From Phaeoceros laevis (lineage: Eukaryota > Anthocerotophyta > Anthocerotopsida > Notothyladales): a stretch of DNA of 58,837 nucleotides. The stretch spans positions 1 through 58,837 of the forward strand of contig JBNGIQ010008826.1 of assembly GCA_049999765.1 (NCBI GenBank), given 5' to 3'. Below, piece by piece: positions 35,824-46,329 of this stretch (the stretch's first letter is position 1; the number at the start of each line of letters is the position of its first letter). A program made the position numbers and the translations under genes. The notes under the pieces were generated by a model, which searched no databases, was not told the DNA's origin, and saw only the letters and a program-made list of their open reading frames with translations.

Positions 35824-37963
35824 TTGGGATTGGCCAGGTGCCTTGGGACGGAGGCTGCTGTCATGGAGCACAAGACGAGCACGGGGATTTCCGGAAAAGC
35901 CGAGAAGTACTCGGGTGAGCCCGGTACTGTGTCTTTGAGGGAGTTCCGCATTCATTATCGATCAGTAGTGGCAGAGTTGAGATTTAAGTACGCTGACATC
36001 TTCACCCCCAGGTATGCTTTTGAGCACATGGGGATTTTTCTTACTAGAGAGGCTGCTATCTTGCATGATCAGCACTTTGATGCCCTAACCGCAGTTCAAG
36101 TTCGGCCTAATCCTGCATACCTGCAAGCTATCAACGAGGCATATGACCATGCGTTGGCTGAAGCAAAGGATGCATGGGTGGCATCGGTGGAACACCCGAC
36201 ACCACCCACAAGGGTTGATTTACCCCCTGAGCAGCTGTTGGAGGCTGTGCAAGGCATCCCGCACACCCTGGAGATGCCAGCTAAGGAAGATCCAGAAAAG
36301 CTTTTTTGGCTATTTTAGAGAGGGAATTTCCAGAGAAAAATGGAGACAAAATCTTGGAAATGGCTAATTATAGAAGAAAAAAAGGTGAGACCTTGAAGAT
36401 GATGTATCGGCGACTGGATGACCTCATGCAGGCTACAGGATCAACTGACCAAACGGCAGTTGGTCTGAAATATCTGTAGGCGTTAGAAAGTGACCCATTT
36501 GTGCATTTCCAAGTCCTAACAAAAGTGTTTTTCTTGCATCAAGACAAGTACACTCTGAGAAATGTCTATGATGTGGCTGAAAGCTTGGACGTATGCAATG
36601 TGCATTACAGGGCTGCACAGGAGGTGCGGTGACAGAACATCACAAGCGATTGTCGGCAGCCCAGAATTTGATGGTCACGGGGAGCACAAATGCAGGTAAG
36701 GCAGCTGTTACACCAGCATTGAAACAAATCAAGGCAGCTAATGTAGCAGCTGTGGCCAGCGCTTGTAATTATTGTGCATCCACTGAACTCATCTCGAAGG
36801 AGTGTGAAGTGGACAAGGATGGGCTAACCTGTACGCATTGTGGGAGAGGTGGTCACATTGAGGCGGTGTGCTACACCAAGTATCCGGAGAAGAATCCATG
36901 GAAGAATGGAAAGAAGGCGGAGGTGGCAACTGCCACAGTGACCAAGGCTGCAACTACCCAAGTCAAGTCAGCACCAGGTGAGGGCAAGTCCAAGCATGCT
37001 AAGCGAAGACAAAAGCTAACAGCCATGACTGCTGAGTTACAGAAATTGCAGCAAGCTGCTACCCAACAACAGGCTGTCACGGAAGCACAAAAATTGTCGA
37101 CTCTTATGGCCGACTTTGAGGCTTTGAAAGCCAGGATGCCTGCAGCCATGTCTGTTCAGCCCGTGCAATATGGTGTCATGGACAGCCAGCTGGTGCCAGC
37201 AATGATGCGCCCGGCGGGGTTGGCATCTGCGGTCGCGAGTAGCTCATCTGGCAGCAACCCTCAAGGTTTGTCTTTGCAATACCCGCAAGGGTATGGTTTT
37301 CCTTATCACGCATTCTCAGCCAGTCGTACACTGATGAACATGGAAGATGTGGAGTCGGTGGACTATCGCAGCCCAGCGCAGGTTCAGGCCTTGGCGGCTC
37401 AAGCGGCAGACACAACGCGCGGGGGTTTTAATGGGAGGACCAGGAGCGGTGCTAGGCAAGCCATGCCTAAACCTTATGATCCAATCACTCCTGAACACGA
37501 ATGGGAGTTTGCTGCAAGGGTGACCCCGTACATCCTGCCCATTGGAGGGATTCAGTGGGCTATTGCTAAGGAGTCCATAGATCCGGCCTTGTGGGCTGAG
37601 TCTACAGCTGCTGCTCTCAAGCCCCTGCCAGAGGACGATGAGGATGAAGCGCCATCAGGGTCAGCAGGCGTGCCGGTCACCGTTGCCAAGGCGCGGGGTG
37701 CGCAAGCGCACAAACGAGTGGTCACTGCTACCCCGGCTGCAACGACTGTTCTTCCGGCAACCCTGCTTGCAAGAGTCCGAGAGGCTAGGAAGCTGGCTGC
37801 CAGTGCGCCAGCCAGCACGCCTGTTCAGCCACCAGCGGCAGTGGAACCGGCGCGCAAGGCAGGTGCAACGACAGGCAAAGGGGGGAGTTCAGCACGAGCA
37901 CGACTTCATCTTCCACTGCTCGAGCAGCTACAGATGGAGGGCTGGTCAAACCTTAGCTCATAG
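35824..37963 (+). pseudogene. gag of element 2
   Basis: The first segment (to 36318) aligns with element 1 gag, sharing YSGEPGTVSLRE-type, RYAFEHM and RPNPAYLQA blocks. A frame change near 36300 and stops near 36478 and 36632 precede a long open segment 36593-37963. That segment holds two CCHC-type knuckles at about 36765-36875. The first has Leu in place of the knuckle His (CNYCASTELISKEC); the second is canonical (CTHCGRGGHIEAVC). An Ala/Gln-rich coiled-coil-like stretch follows. Pol begins in another frame at 37969. Confidence 0.75.
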
Positions 37964-37968
37964 CTAAA

Positions 37969-40359
37969 ATGCTTGTTGACAAGATTATGCATGCACCACT
38001 CTTCTCTTTGCAGGAATTGGGTGTTACGGCGGCCATGGTCTTACAAGCATTTCAGGAGGAGGTTGCCACACCTACGCATGCTGCATGCCTGGTGGAGCCA
38101 GTGGATCTGCTATCGGAAGATGACCTGGATGCTACGCATCACTGGCAGCAAGCTACGGAAGGCGGGAATTCACCACCACTTGTGCAGGTCATTCGCAGGC
38201 CCGGGCACGGACAGTTGTGGGCAAGCCAGTTTTCCGTTGCCGGTCCTGCAGAGTCGGAACCCATGACGGAGGCAGAAGCCACTGTTGTGTTTCAAGCATT
38301 GTTGGAGGATCAGGCAGCCATTTCCAGCCAAGAATTGGCTGCTGCTGTGCACAGCATTCCGGTCGTAGCACCGGAACAGCGCCAACAAACCAGGGTGCGG
38401 GCAGCCATGGTGGACAACCGGGCAGGCCACATCACCCTGAATGGCTCTAGGCCTGATGTTGTTCTCATGGATACCGGAGCAGAGCCAGTAATCCTGGGTG
38501 CACGCATGGCTGCTCTTTTGAAGCAACAAGGTGTTCAGCTTCAAGACTCTGGTTGGCATATCAGAACTGCGGGAGGAGGGGTGGAACCACTCTTAGGAGA
38601 AACTGTGGCCACCGTGCCTCTTTGTTTCAAGCCAGGTACGGCTAATGAATGCACCTTGTGGGTGAAATGTTTGGTCACGACAGCCACTAGCTATGACATC
38701 TTGCTTGGTATGGAGGGTTTGTATGCGTCAGGATTTATGATAGACACCTTCACCGAGACAGCTTTCTACAGGCCGGACTGGAAAAATCCATCCAGGCTAG
38801 CAGCTATTCCTTTGGATTTGCATGGACGTCAGGGTCCTAGGCATGCATATGCTGCACAGGCAGATCATGGCACTGTGTGTAAAGGTGCTGTACCCTCTAA
38901 CCAGATTGCTTGGGCATGTCATGTGACATGTAACAAGCTGCGGGAGTTCGAGGATGAGGGTGATGACCTGCCAGAGTCGCTGGATGCGTTCACCAGCTGC
39001 AATGTGGCAGCCACTGTGCCTATGCATTCAGCTACGGTCACATTGCTACACAAGGCGAAAGCGACCTTGCAGGCAGCTGTGGCTTACAGCCAGTCTCTGC
39101 GAGCTACTGGCACAGCATCAGGTAGCCACCTTCAGCAGCTCTCTCCGCAGGTGGTGTCATGGCAACCACCTCCAGATGGCATGGTCCTGGTTGAATTGTT
39201 TGCGGGTATAGCAACCGGGCTGGAGGCCGTGCTTCGCGCAGGTTTGGTTGTTAAAAAGTATTTTTATTGCAACGTTAGTGCTACTGCACGCATTGCTGCT
39301 GCGTCTCGGTTATTGCAACTCCAAGAGGAGTACCCTAACCAGCTCTCTGCCAAGGCTTGCCAGGCCACTTTCTCGATGCTTCCTCAGGATATTCAATACA
39401 TCCAAGCTGCTCATGTTAACATGCTTGGGCTGGTGGATTTGATTATTGCAGGATGGGAGTGCCAAGGCTTCAGCATGGCTGGGCTTGGTGATGGATTGTC
39501 GGATAGCAGGTTGGCCTTGTTTAGGGACCTGATTGCTGTCATGCAATATTTCCAACGCACTTCTCCAAGTTTAGGGTATGTGCTCGAGAACAGTCCGGCT
39601 CAGCTGGACAGTAGGTTGACAGTTCGTCAGGATGGTGCACTTGTCCAGCATTTTATTGGTAGACCCTTGATGGTGGATGCAGTGCAATGTGACTCTTATG
39701 CCCGGCGATTACGTAACTATTGGACTAACCTAGCTCCCATTTCTCTCTTGGAGCTGAGTTTGTTGCATACAGTCCATAATCCCGAGTTGGAAGTGCAAGA
39801 CATCCTGGAGCCAGGCAGGTCTCCTCAGCCTGTCCTTCACAAGGACAAGCCACCATGGTATGCAGCCAACCTGCCAGGTGAACCTCGGAGGACTTGGCCT
39901 ACGCTTGTCGCCTATCCTAATTCACATGCTTTCTGTGATGGTGGTCCTGGTACTGTCATTGATGCCAACACGCAAACAGTGGGAGAACCCACCTCCGAAG
40001 AGCGTGAGCGTGCAATGGGTTTTCGTCCAGGTACTACTAGGCACCCCAGGTTGTCCTTTCGACAACGTAATGCGCTGTTGGCTCGGGCCGTGGATGTCAA
40101 CTGCATGACATGGATTTTGGCCCTTAGCATCATTTTTCAGATGTATCATTGCTGTGCACCTGCAGTGCATGCAGCTGTTCTTGATTATGCCGCTCACCCT
40201 GATGCTGTGCACTTGCGCACTGTGAGGTCCTATGCTTCATTTTCGCTCACTGCTGGGGGGGAGGAAGTCCCAGGTTTTTGCCATTTCGCAACTGGATTTT
40301 CAGCAGTGCCTTCAACTCAGGTAGATCGCGGATCAGTCAAAGCAGCCACGCATTCTTGA
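37969..40359 (+). CDS. Protease plus DNMT3-like C5-cytosine DNA methyltransferase (element 2), intact ORF
   Basis: 796 codons without interruption; the real upstream boundary is gag-pol processing, so the ATG at 37969 is only the first in frame. The aspartic protease active site LMDTGAEPVILG is at 38464-38499. The methyltransferase occupies about 39181-40140. Motif I is VELFAGIATGLEAVLRAG (from 39190). Motif IV is GWECQGFS (39451-39474) with the catalytic Cys. Motif VI is LENSPAQ (about 39585), with the catalytic Glu. Motif VIII is RRLRNYWTNL (about 39705). The motif X region ERAMGFRPGTT leads into a C-terminal helix (40005-40140). Motif I FxGIATGL and the motif VIII Arg-x-Trp-x-Asn pattern point to DNMT3 among C5 methyltransferases. 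Pro of motif IV is Glu. The ORF ends in a TGA and the same frame continues into RT. Confidence 0.87.
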   Translation: MLVDKIMHAPLFSLQELGVTAAMVLQAFQEEVATPTHAACLVEPVDLLSEDDLDATHHWQQATEGGNSPPLVQVIRRPGHGQLWASQFSVAGPAESEPMTEAEATVVFQALLEDQAAISSQELAAAVHSIPVVAPEQRQQTRVRAAMVDNRAGHITLNGSRPDVVLMDTGAEPVILGARMAALLKQQGVQLQDSGWHIRTAGGGVEPLLGETVATVPLCFKPGTANECTLWVKCLVTTATSYDILLGMEGLYASGFMIDTFTETAFYRPDWKNPSRLAAIPLDLHGRQGPRHAYAAQADHGTVCKGAVPSNQIAWACHVTCNKLREFEDEGDDLPESLDAFTSCNVAATVPMHSATVTLLHKAKATLQAAVAYSQSLRATGTASGSHLQQLSPQVVSWQPPPDGMVLVELFAGIATGLEAVLRAGLVVKKYFYCNVSATARIAAASRLLQLQEEYPNQLSAKACQATFSMLPQDIQYIQAAHVNMLGLVDLIIAGWECQGFSMAGLGDGLSDSRLALFRDLIAVMQYFQRTSPSLGYVLENSPAQLDSRLTVRQDGALVQHFIGRPLMVDAVQCDSYARRLRNYWTNLAPISLLELSLLHTVHNPELEVQDILEPGRSPQPVLHKDKPPWYAANLPGEPRRTWPTLVAYPNSHAFCDGGPGTVIDANTQTVGEPTSEERERAMGFRPGTTRHPRLSFRQRNALLARAVDVNCMTWILALSIIFQMYHCCAPAVHAAVLDYAAHPDAVHLRTVRSYASFSLTAGGEEVPGFCHFATGFSAVPSTQVDRGSVKAATHS

Positions 40360-42138
40360 ACTTTTGGGCATGAATTATCAGCCGCACAACGACGGCTGTT
40401 GCATAGATTGCTCATGAAGTATGAGGATGCTTTTGCTTTTAGCATGAATCAGCTAGGAAAGTGCAATGTGCTGCAGTTTCGGTTATCTCTCACAAGTGAT
40501 GAACCAGTTTGGCGCAAGAGGCATAGATTGAGCAAGACGGAGTGGGATTTGGTTGACAAGCGTTGTGAGGAGCTTCACAAGGCCGGGCTTATCAGACCTT
40601 CCACTTCAGAGTATGCTGCTGCCACAGTGATGCCTGCCAAGAAGGATGTGCACGGATTATGGATTGAAAAACGCATGTGTGGTGATTATCGGCCGCTCAA
40701 TCAGCTGACCCCGCAGGATCGGTATCCAGTTCCATTACCAGAAGAGATATTTGACAGCATAGGAGCTTCAAAGGTTTTTTCCATCTTGGACTTGCGTCAG
40801 GGTTTTAATTAGATTTTGTTGGCAGATGAGGACTGCAAAAAGACAGCTTTTCATGGCTCTAACCAGCTATGGGAGTGGCTGGTTATGCCATTCGGCTTGA
40901 GGAATGCACTTGTAACCTTTCAAAGAGTTATGGATCGTGTGCTGGCTGGGGCTGATCATTTACGCTGCTATATCGATGATGTCTTAGTGCATAGCCCTGA
41001 TTTTGCTACTCACTTGGTGCACCTGGAAGATCTGTTTCAGAGGTTGCAAGCTACAGGCTTGAAATGCCATCCCAGCAAGTGTGAATTTGCGGTTGATACA
41101 GTGGTCTATCTTGGTCATCGGATCATCCCCAATGGCATCATGCCACATCTTGCCAAAGTGGAGTCCATTGCTAAGATGGCTGTGCCTACCGACCTGCCAG
41201 GTTTGCGTGCTTTTTTGGGTCTTGCTAACTACTACCGCACTTATGTGCAAGAGTTTAGCCGCCTAGCTAGGCCTTTATATAATCTCTTAAAGAAGGACTG
41301 CATATGGAGCTGGACGGACACATGTCAGCAGGCCTTTGAGGCACTCAAGCACAAGCTGATGGAGATGCCGGTCATGCATCGACCCGACTTCAACAAGCCC
41401 TTCATCTTGCATACGGATTGGAGTGGCACTGGCATAGGAGCCGTGCTTGCACAGCTGGATGAGGGAGGGACTGAGCAGGTCATTGCATATGCATCTCGTA
41501 GCAACAACCGTGCTGAGTCCAACTATTCTTCTTATGAAGGGGAGTGCCTTGCTGTTGTTTGGTCTGTAATTCACTTTCGGCCATACTTGCACGGTATGAG
41601 GTATAGCATTTACACTGATCATCAGCCTTTGCACTGGCTGATGACTAACGACAAGTTGAGTGGAAAGCTGGCCAGATGAGCCTTGTTGCTGCAGGAGTAT
41701 GATATGGATATCATTCATAGACCCGGTGTCACACATCAGAATGCCGATGCTCTCTCTCGCAGTCCATCACTGTCCTCGGTAGACATCAGTGCGGCCAGGC
41801 AGGATTTTGATGGGGACCAGTCAGGCAAGTGGGGTGTAGCAACCTTTTTATCCATGCTGGTTAATACGGCGGTGGTGCAGCCCAAGCAAGTTGCATTACG
41901 GGATATTTGGGAAGACACTGACTGCATGGCTTACCTCAAGACACATCAGCTGCCAGTAGGTTTGAGTCATTTGGATCGAGATCGAGTGTTGCACCGCCGT
42001 GCTAAACGTTTTGTTTGGCACAATGATCACTTGGTTAGGTTGCTGGAAGTTGGCGAGCAGGTGGTGCCACCCCCACATGAACGAAGGGCGCTGATTCAGC
42101 GTGTGTATGATGACATGGGGCACTTTGGCATCAAATGA
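40360..42138 (+). pseudogene. Reverse transcriptase and RNase H of element 2
   Basis: One frame with stops at 40810-40812 (TAG within the QGFN-x-ILL block, where element 1 has CAG), 41677-41679 (TGA where element 1 has TGG) and 42136-42138 (TGA where element 1 has CGG). RT blocks include GDYRPLN, LDLRQGFN, MPFGLRNA and the catalytic YIDD at about 40969-40980. RNase H includes TDWSGTGIGAVL, YEGECLAV and TDHQPLHWL. Apart from the stops the domain is well kept, which suggests fairly recent inactivation. Confidence 0.87.
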
Positions 42139-43346
42139 ACCTATAGCTTGCTGCTGCCACATTTTTTCTGGACGGGTATGTATCTTCAAGTGAAGGATGT
42201 TGTTGCTAGATGTGAGCATTGTGACCGTGTGCGGGCCCGTTTTACAGCCAAGCAACCCTGCTGCACCCACTGCCCATTCAGGGTTTATTTTACAGATGGA
42301 GCTGTGATCTTGCTGGAGAATTGCCGGTGACTGCTAGGGGTAACAAGTACATTATAGTTATGATCGAGCATTTCAGTAAATGGATTGAGATTGTGGCTTT
42401 GCCCAACAAGGAGGCAGCCACAACCGCTCAAGCATTTTTGCAATGCGTCCTTAGTCGTTTTGGAGCTTGTGCTGAGTGTTTGACTGACCAGGGATCTGAA
42501 TTTCGAGGTGCTTTTCAAGATCTCCTGGACTGGGCACTTGTAGATCATCGCCGCACTTCTAGGGAGCATCCCCAGGCCGATGGCCTTGCTAAGAGAATGG
42601 TGCAGACAACTAAGAGAGGCTTGAGAAAAATTTGCTTGTTGCAGCATCCCAAGGACTGGGATCTTATGTTGCCATATATAGCCATGGGTTATAGATTCAG
42701 CAAACAAGCTGCACTTAGTGATTTTTCCCCCTACCTCTTGCTGTTTGGTAGGCACCCCGTGCCTCCTTCAGCAATTGCTGCAGCCATGGATCAGGTTGTG
42801 AATCTGGATGACCCCAATGTGTGGGCCAAGGTGGTATCCGACCGGGCTACTCTCTTTCGCCGTATCATGCCCATGGCTATGGGAAATTTGCAGATCGCAC
42901 AGCACCAAGATACCTTGCGGTATGCACATACAAGGGGAGGGAGCTATTTGCCCAAGGCTCGCAAGTATGAAGAAGGTGACTTTGTGTACTTGCAGCGGCA
43001 AACTCACAACACCTTGGAGACGGCTGCTAACCGCATCATTTTGCGAGTCAAGAAGGTGCTGCCTTCTGGGGTTTTGTTGCTGCACGGCCAAGATGGGAGG
43101 GAATGGAAGGATCACCAAAAGAATTGTGCGCCCTGCCATCTTCCCAACCTTGATCCCGAGGTCGTCACGGTAGATTGGAGGCCTCCCCCGGACTACCCTT
43201 GCAAGCTATGTCGTCGCAGCGATGATGCTGCTCAATTGTTGCTTTGTGATGGTTGTAACGCCGGTTTTCACCTTTTTTGTTTGGTTCCATCACTTACTCT
43301 TGTGCTTGAGGGCACATGGAAGTGCCCGGCTTGTTCTGTAGCCTAG
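42139..43346 (+). pseudogene. Integrase with C-terminal PHD finger, element 2
   Basis: The zinc-binding end (C-x2-C at about 42213) is followed by a frame change near 42255, after which one frame runs to 43346. The catalytic core keeps Asp in SCDLAGELP and Asp in LTDQGSEF, but the catalytic Glu is Lys (ADGLAKRMVQ; GAG in element 1, AAG here), so strand transfer should be dead. The PHD finger at about 43200-43335 has complete C4HC3 ligands (CKLCRR, LLLCDGCNAGFHLFC, WKCPAC). The element 1 PHD occupies the same place, so the fusion predates their split. Confidence 0.85.
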
Positions 43347-43860
43347 CACAGGTCTTCAGCATTGTGCCCAATGCTGGGGGGGGAGTCAGCATATTGTTTT
43401 TGCTGTTTTGCATGTTATGGTTACATTCCAGGTTGCTTGCTGCTCACCAAGTGGTGACAGCAAGCTCAAACCTGTTCACACTAGCTAGCACGACGGTATA
43501 TTGCAGGATGTACTTTAGCACGACATTCGAATCCTATCTCTGACACATGGTTGAATTATCATTAATTACAGTTAACTATGTGTAAATAGTGTTTATTTTT
43601 TAATCGCAGTGATAACTGCAGGGGTGACCCGAGATTCATCCTGCCAAGCCTAAAAAGTGTCGCGGCTCATTTCTTTATTTAGGCTCGGTTATGCAAGCTC
43701 GAGAGCAGCATGCTTGGTGCTCTCTTTAGTTAGGCTTGGGAGTATCATGCTTGGTGGTGTTTGAGCAATTCCGGATCTCGACCGCGATCGCGATTCCTAA
43801 TCACGATTAGTGTGATCATCATCCGTGACCGTCCTAGTGATCATCATCACTGTGATCACT

Positions 43861-43975
43861 AGTTGGAGCCGGCAAGAGGGGCCTGTGAATGGCAGGGGTT
43901 CAGAATCGAACCCCGCCTGCCCGTTGGCAGGACTCGCGCGCTACCAACGGGGTGTCCCTCGCGGGACACCAGGGT
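43861..43975 (-). repeat. tRNA-like pol III promoter, candidate SINE head
   Basis: On the minus strand an A-box-like TTGGTAGCGCGCGAG (43947-43933) is followed by a strong CCTGCC/GGCAGG stem (43931-43916) and a B-box-like GGTTCGATTCT (43912-43902). Order and spacing mimic a tRNA and are typical of SINE heads. The T arm does not fold as a canonical tRNA, so a working tRNA is unlikely. The body would run toward 43690, through GATGATCAC-type repeats. No target-site duplication was determined. Confidence 0.45.
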
Positions 43976-44040
43976 CGAAGTAAGGAATGGAGAAGTGGTC
44001 AAAGTGCAGACACAATAAGGGAGGTCTGGTGGTGGCAACA

Positions 44041-44519
44041 AGGAACAACATGTGAATGAGCTGCTAAGCAGCATTGCCTCATCTGCAGAAGGGAGAAGGG
44101 CTTTGCAAAAGTATGTGGCAACCAGCTCATTCGCATCATTTTATGACCCAAAGGCAAAGCCCTTGCCTAGAATCTAATATGAAGAGATGTATACAGCCTT
44201 CATTGAGGCTGAAGTTATGGGAGCGAAGGCAGAATTTCTAATTGACACAGGGCCACTATCTCTGTGATGACGGTATATACTGTCAAGGCTCTCAAGCTAG
44301 AGTCTTTTGTGCAAAAGACAAACAAGAGCTTCACTGTAGCATCTGAACATTTGCACTCTCAAGGAGAGCTGCCGCAGCTGCCAGTGAGTATTGGAGGCAT
44401 TGTGGTGCCTATCAATTTTTACATAGCTCCAGTGGGTGGATATGAAGTGTTTATGGGAATGGATGTCATGGTGCCAAGGAGAGTGGCTCTTGATTTTAAT
44501 GAGAACACTCTCTGTTGAT
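44041..44519 (+). pseudogene. Protease of element 3
   Basis: The frame from 44041 carries one TAA near 44178 and reaches the active site LIDTG at about 44240. There a one-base deletion shifts the frame, and the rest of the retropepsin continues at 44264-44519 (MTVYTVKALKL ... VFMGMDVM). 44520-45041 is pol linker with many stops. Confidence 0.75.
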
Positions 44520-45041
44520 TTTCTTGGCTTTGCTGATGACAATATGGACATATATACGCAACTAACAGAATTAAGCATGGTAGACTAATTTAGTGGGATT
44601 TTTTCAATCCCACTTATGTATTTTCCTACTCTTCTATAGAAGTGCCCTTGTCCCCAAAAAAAAATGAGCTCAGAATCGCTAAGCAGGTGGTGCAAGATGA
44701 TGACTACATAAAGGTACCCATGAGAGTTGTAGCGGAGGCTAGAAAGAAGCTTAGCTTTGTTAGACATTACTGACTCAAAAAAAGTGAAGAGTGGATAGGG
44801 TTCCCAGATAGACTAAAGTTGCTGAAAGGGTTAGTGATACAATCAACATTGAGTTGCTGGAAACAGAAGCATGTGAAGAAGGATGTGATGAACCTGGGAT
44901 TAAGGTGCAGGAGGCTAAGCGAGGTGTAGAACCAGCTGTGCAGCAACGAGATCCTAAGGTGTGAGAGCTGCTAGGCTTGGAGTTGCCGGAGCTTAATTGG
45001 AGTTTTAAAATTTCTGAGTCTTTAGTTCATTCTCCAGTTGA

Positions 45042-46197
45042 GTGGCAATCTTCTGTACAAGAAGTGGAGAAGAAGGCGATAGTTTAGGCAGTGAAGAGCT
45101 GAGAAGGGTGAATGTTCTAGATAGCAAGTTGACTGAAGCATGGAGGCCACTGCAGGTTCATGGCCTTGACTTTATGGTATGCGATTTGGACAAGATCAGT
45201 AGTCCAGTGGGCTACACTGAGAAGGTGGATGAATTCCAAGATGCAAGGGACGATATCTGGATATCTAGTGATATGAGGAACTTCTCTACTGAGGAGAATT
45301 TAGCATATGTGGAGGCTGCGAGTTTCTCATTTGTGCACCAGTTTGCAGTGAGAGCTGTAGAAGGGACCTTATTTCCGGAGTCGGTCTTTGTGGGTGATAA
45401 TCTAACTTCAGATCAAAAGATGCTAGTGTGGGATCTTATTCGTCCTTACAAGGACTTGTTTGTGGCTGGCCCGTTTCACTTAGGGTGCACTAATAGGTAT
45501 GAACATCGTACTGACACAGGTGATGTTCGTCCTATTCACATAGCACCATATCGCTATAGCCCGGTGGAGCATGAGATTACAGAGGCTGAGCTTACTAGGA
45601 TGTTGCAGTTGGGGGTAATCAGACTATCCTCTTCACCACGGGCAGCCTTCATGGTGCTTGCGAAACAAAAAAGACCGCAACATCAGAATTTGCATTGACT
45701 ATCAGGAGCTGAACAAAGTGGCCAAAAGTGACTCCTACCACATGCCAAGGATTGATGATATGCTGGATAAGTTGGGGAGCTCTAGGTGGTTTTGTCTTTT
45801 GGACCTTAGGTCAGCCTATTGGCAGATCCCAGTGGTTGAGGGATCAAAGGAAAAGACGGCATTTTGGATGTGTAGTGGTCACTATGAGTTCAATAGAATG
45901 TCATTTGGGCTGAAGACTCAATAGAAACCTTCTTCCCAAAGAACCATTGATGTGTCATTGAAGGAAGAGGAAGATGTAGCTGCTCCATATCTTGATGATG
46001 TGGCTGCTCATGGGCCAACATTTGAGAAGACTCTACATGGGCTGAATAGGGTGCTGAGGGCTCTTAGTAGATCAAAGCTATGTGTCAAGGACACTAAAGG
46101 TCGGCTAATGGTCAAAGAAATGATCTATCTAGGATTCAAGGTGACTGAAATGTTCAGGGATATTGCCAGATCCAGAGAAAATTGCAGGTATCACTGA
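45042..46197 (+). pseudogene. Reverse transcriptase of element 3
   Basis: The RT N-terminal part (45042-45698) ends in VIRLSSSPRAAFMVL. After a frame change come ICIDYQELNK, LLDLRSAYWQI and MSFGLK (45658-45924), then, past a TAG, a block with the catalytic YLDD at 45988-45999. The final stop is at 46195-46197. Typical Ty3/gypsy RT, clearly non-functional. Confidence 0.82.
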
Positions 46198-46329
46198 GTT
46201 GGCTGTCCCAAGCAATGCTACGGCCGTGAAGTCTGCAGTTTGCATTTGTGTGCAATTTAGGCGGTTCATGGATTTTTTTGCTGACAAGGCAGCCCCATCG
46301 TTGGACTTGCTAAAGAAAGGCAAACCGTA

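Larger units (their letters stand above)
35710..43540 (+). mobile_element. Ty3/gypsy element 2 carrying a DNMT3-like domain and PHD finger
   Basis: Same order as element 1: gag with knuckles, protease, C5 methyltransferase, RT, RNase H, integrase, PHD finger, G-rich purine tract (about 43376-43385). Protein similarity to element 1 is roughly one half in the methyltransferase, so the two are separate families of one lineage, not recent copies. From 37969 to 42138 pol stays in one frame, broken only by four stop codons (40357, 40810, 41677, 42136). Frame changes occur in gag and near 42255. The left end is lost in the gap; the right LTR end is not defined, and 43540 is approximate. Confidence 0.85.

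Noticed and set aside
37969-40359. Bacterial contamination as source of the methyltransferase
   Set aside because: It is in frame between retroviral-type protease and RT in two independent elements, and the motifs are DNMT3-like rather than like a bacterial restriction methylase.
43861-43975. Functional tRNA gene
   Set aside because: A and B boxes are present, but the T arm and acceptor stem do not pair as in a tRNA; a SINE head fits better.
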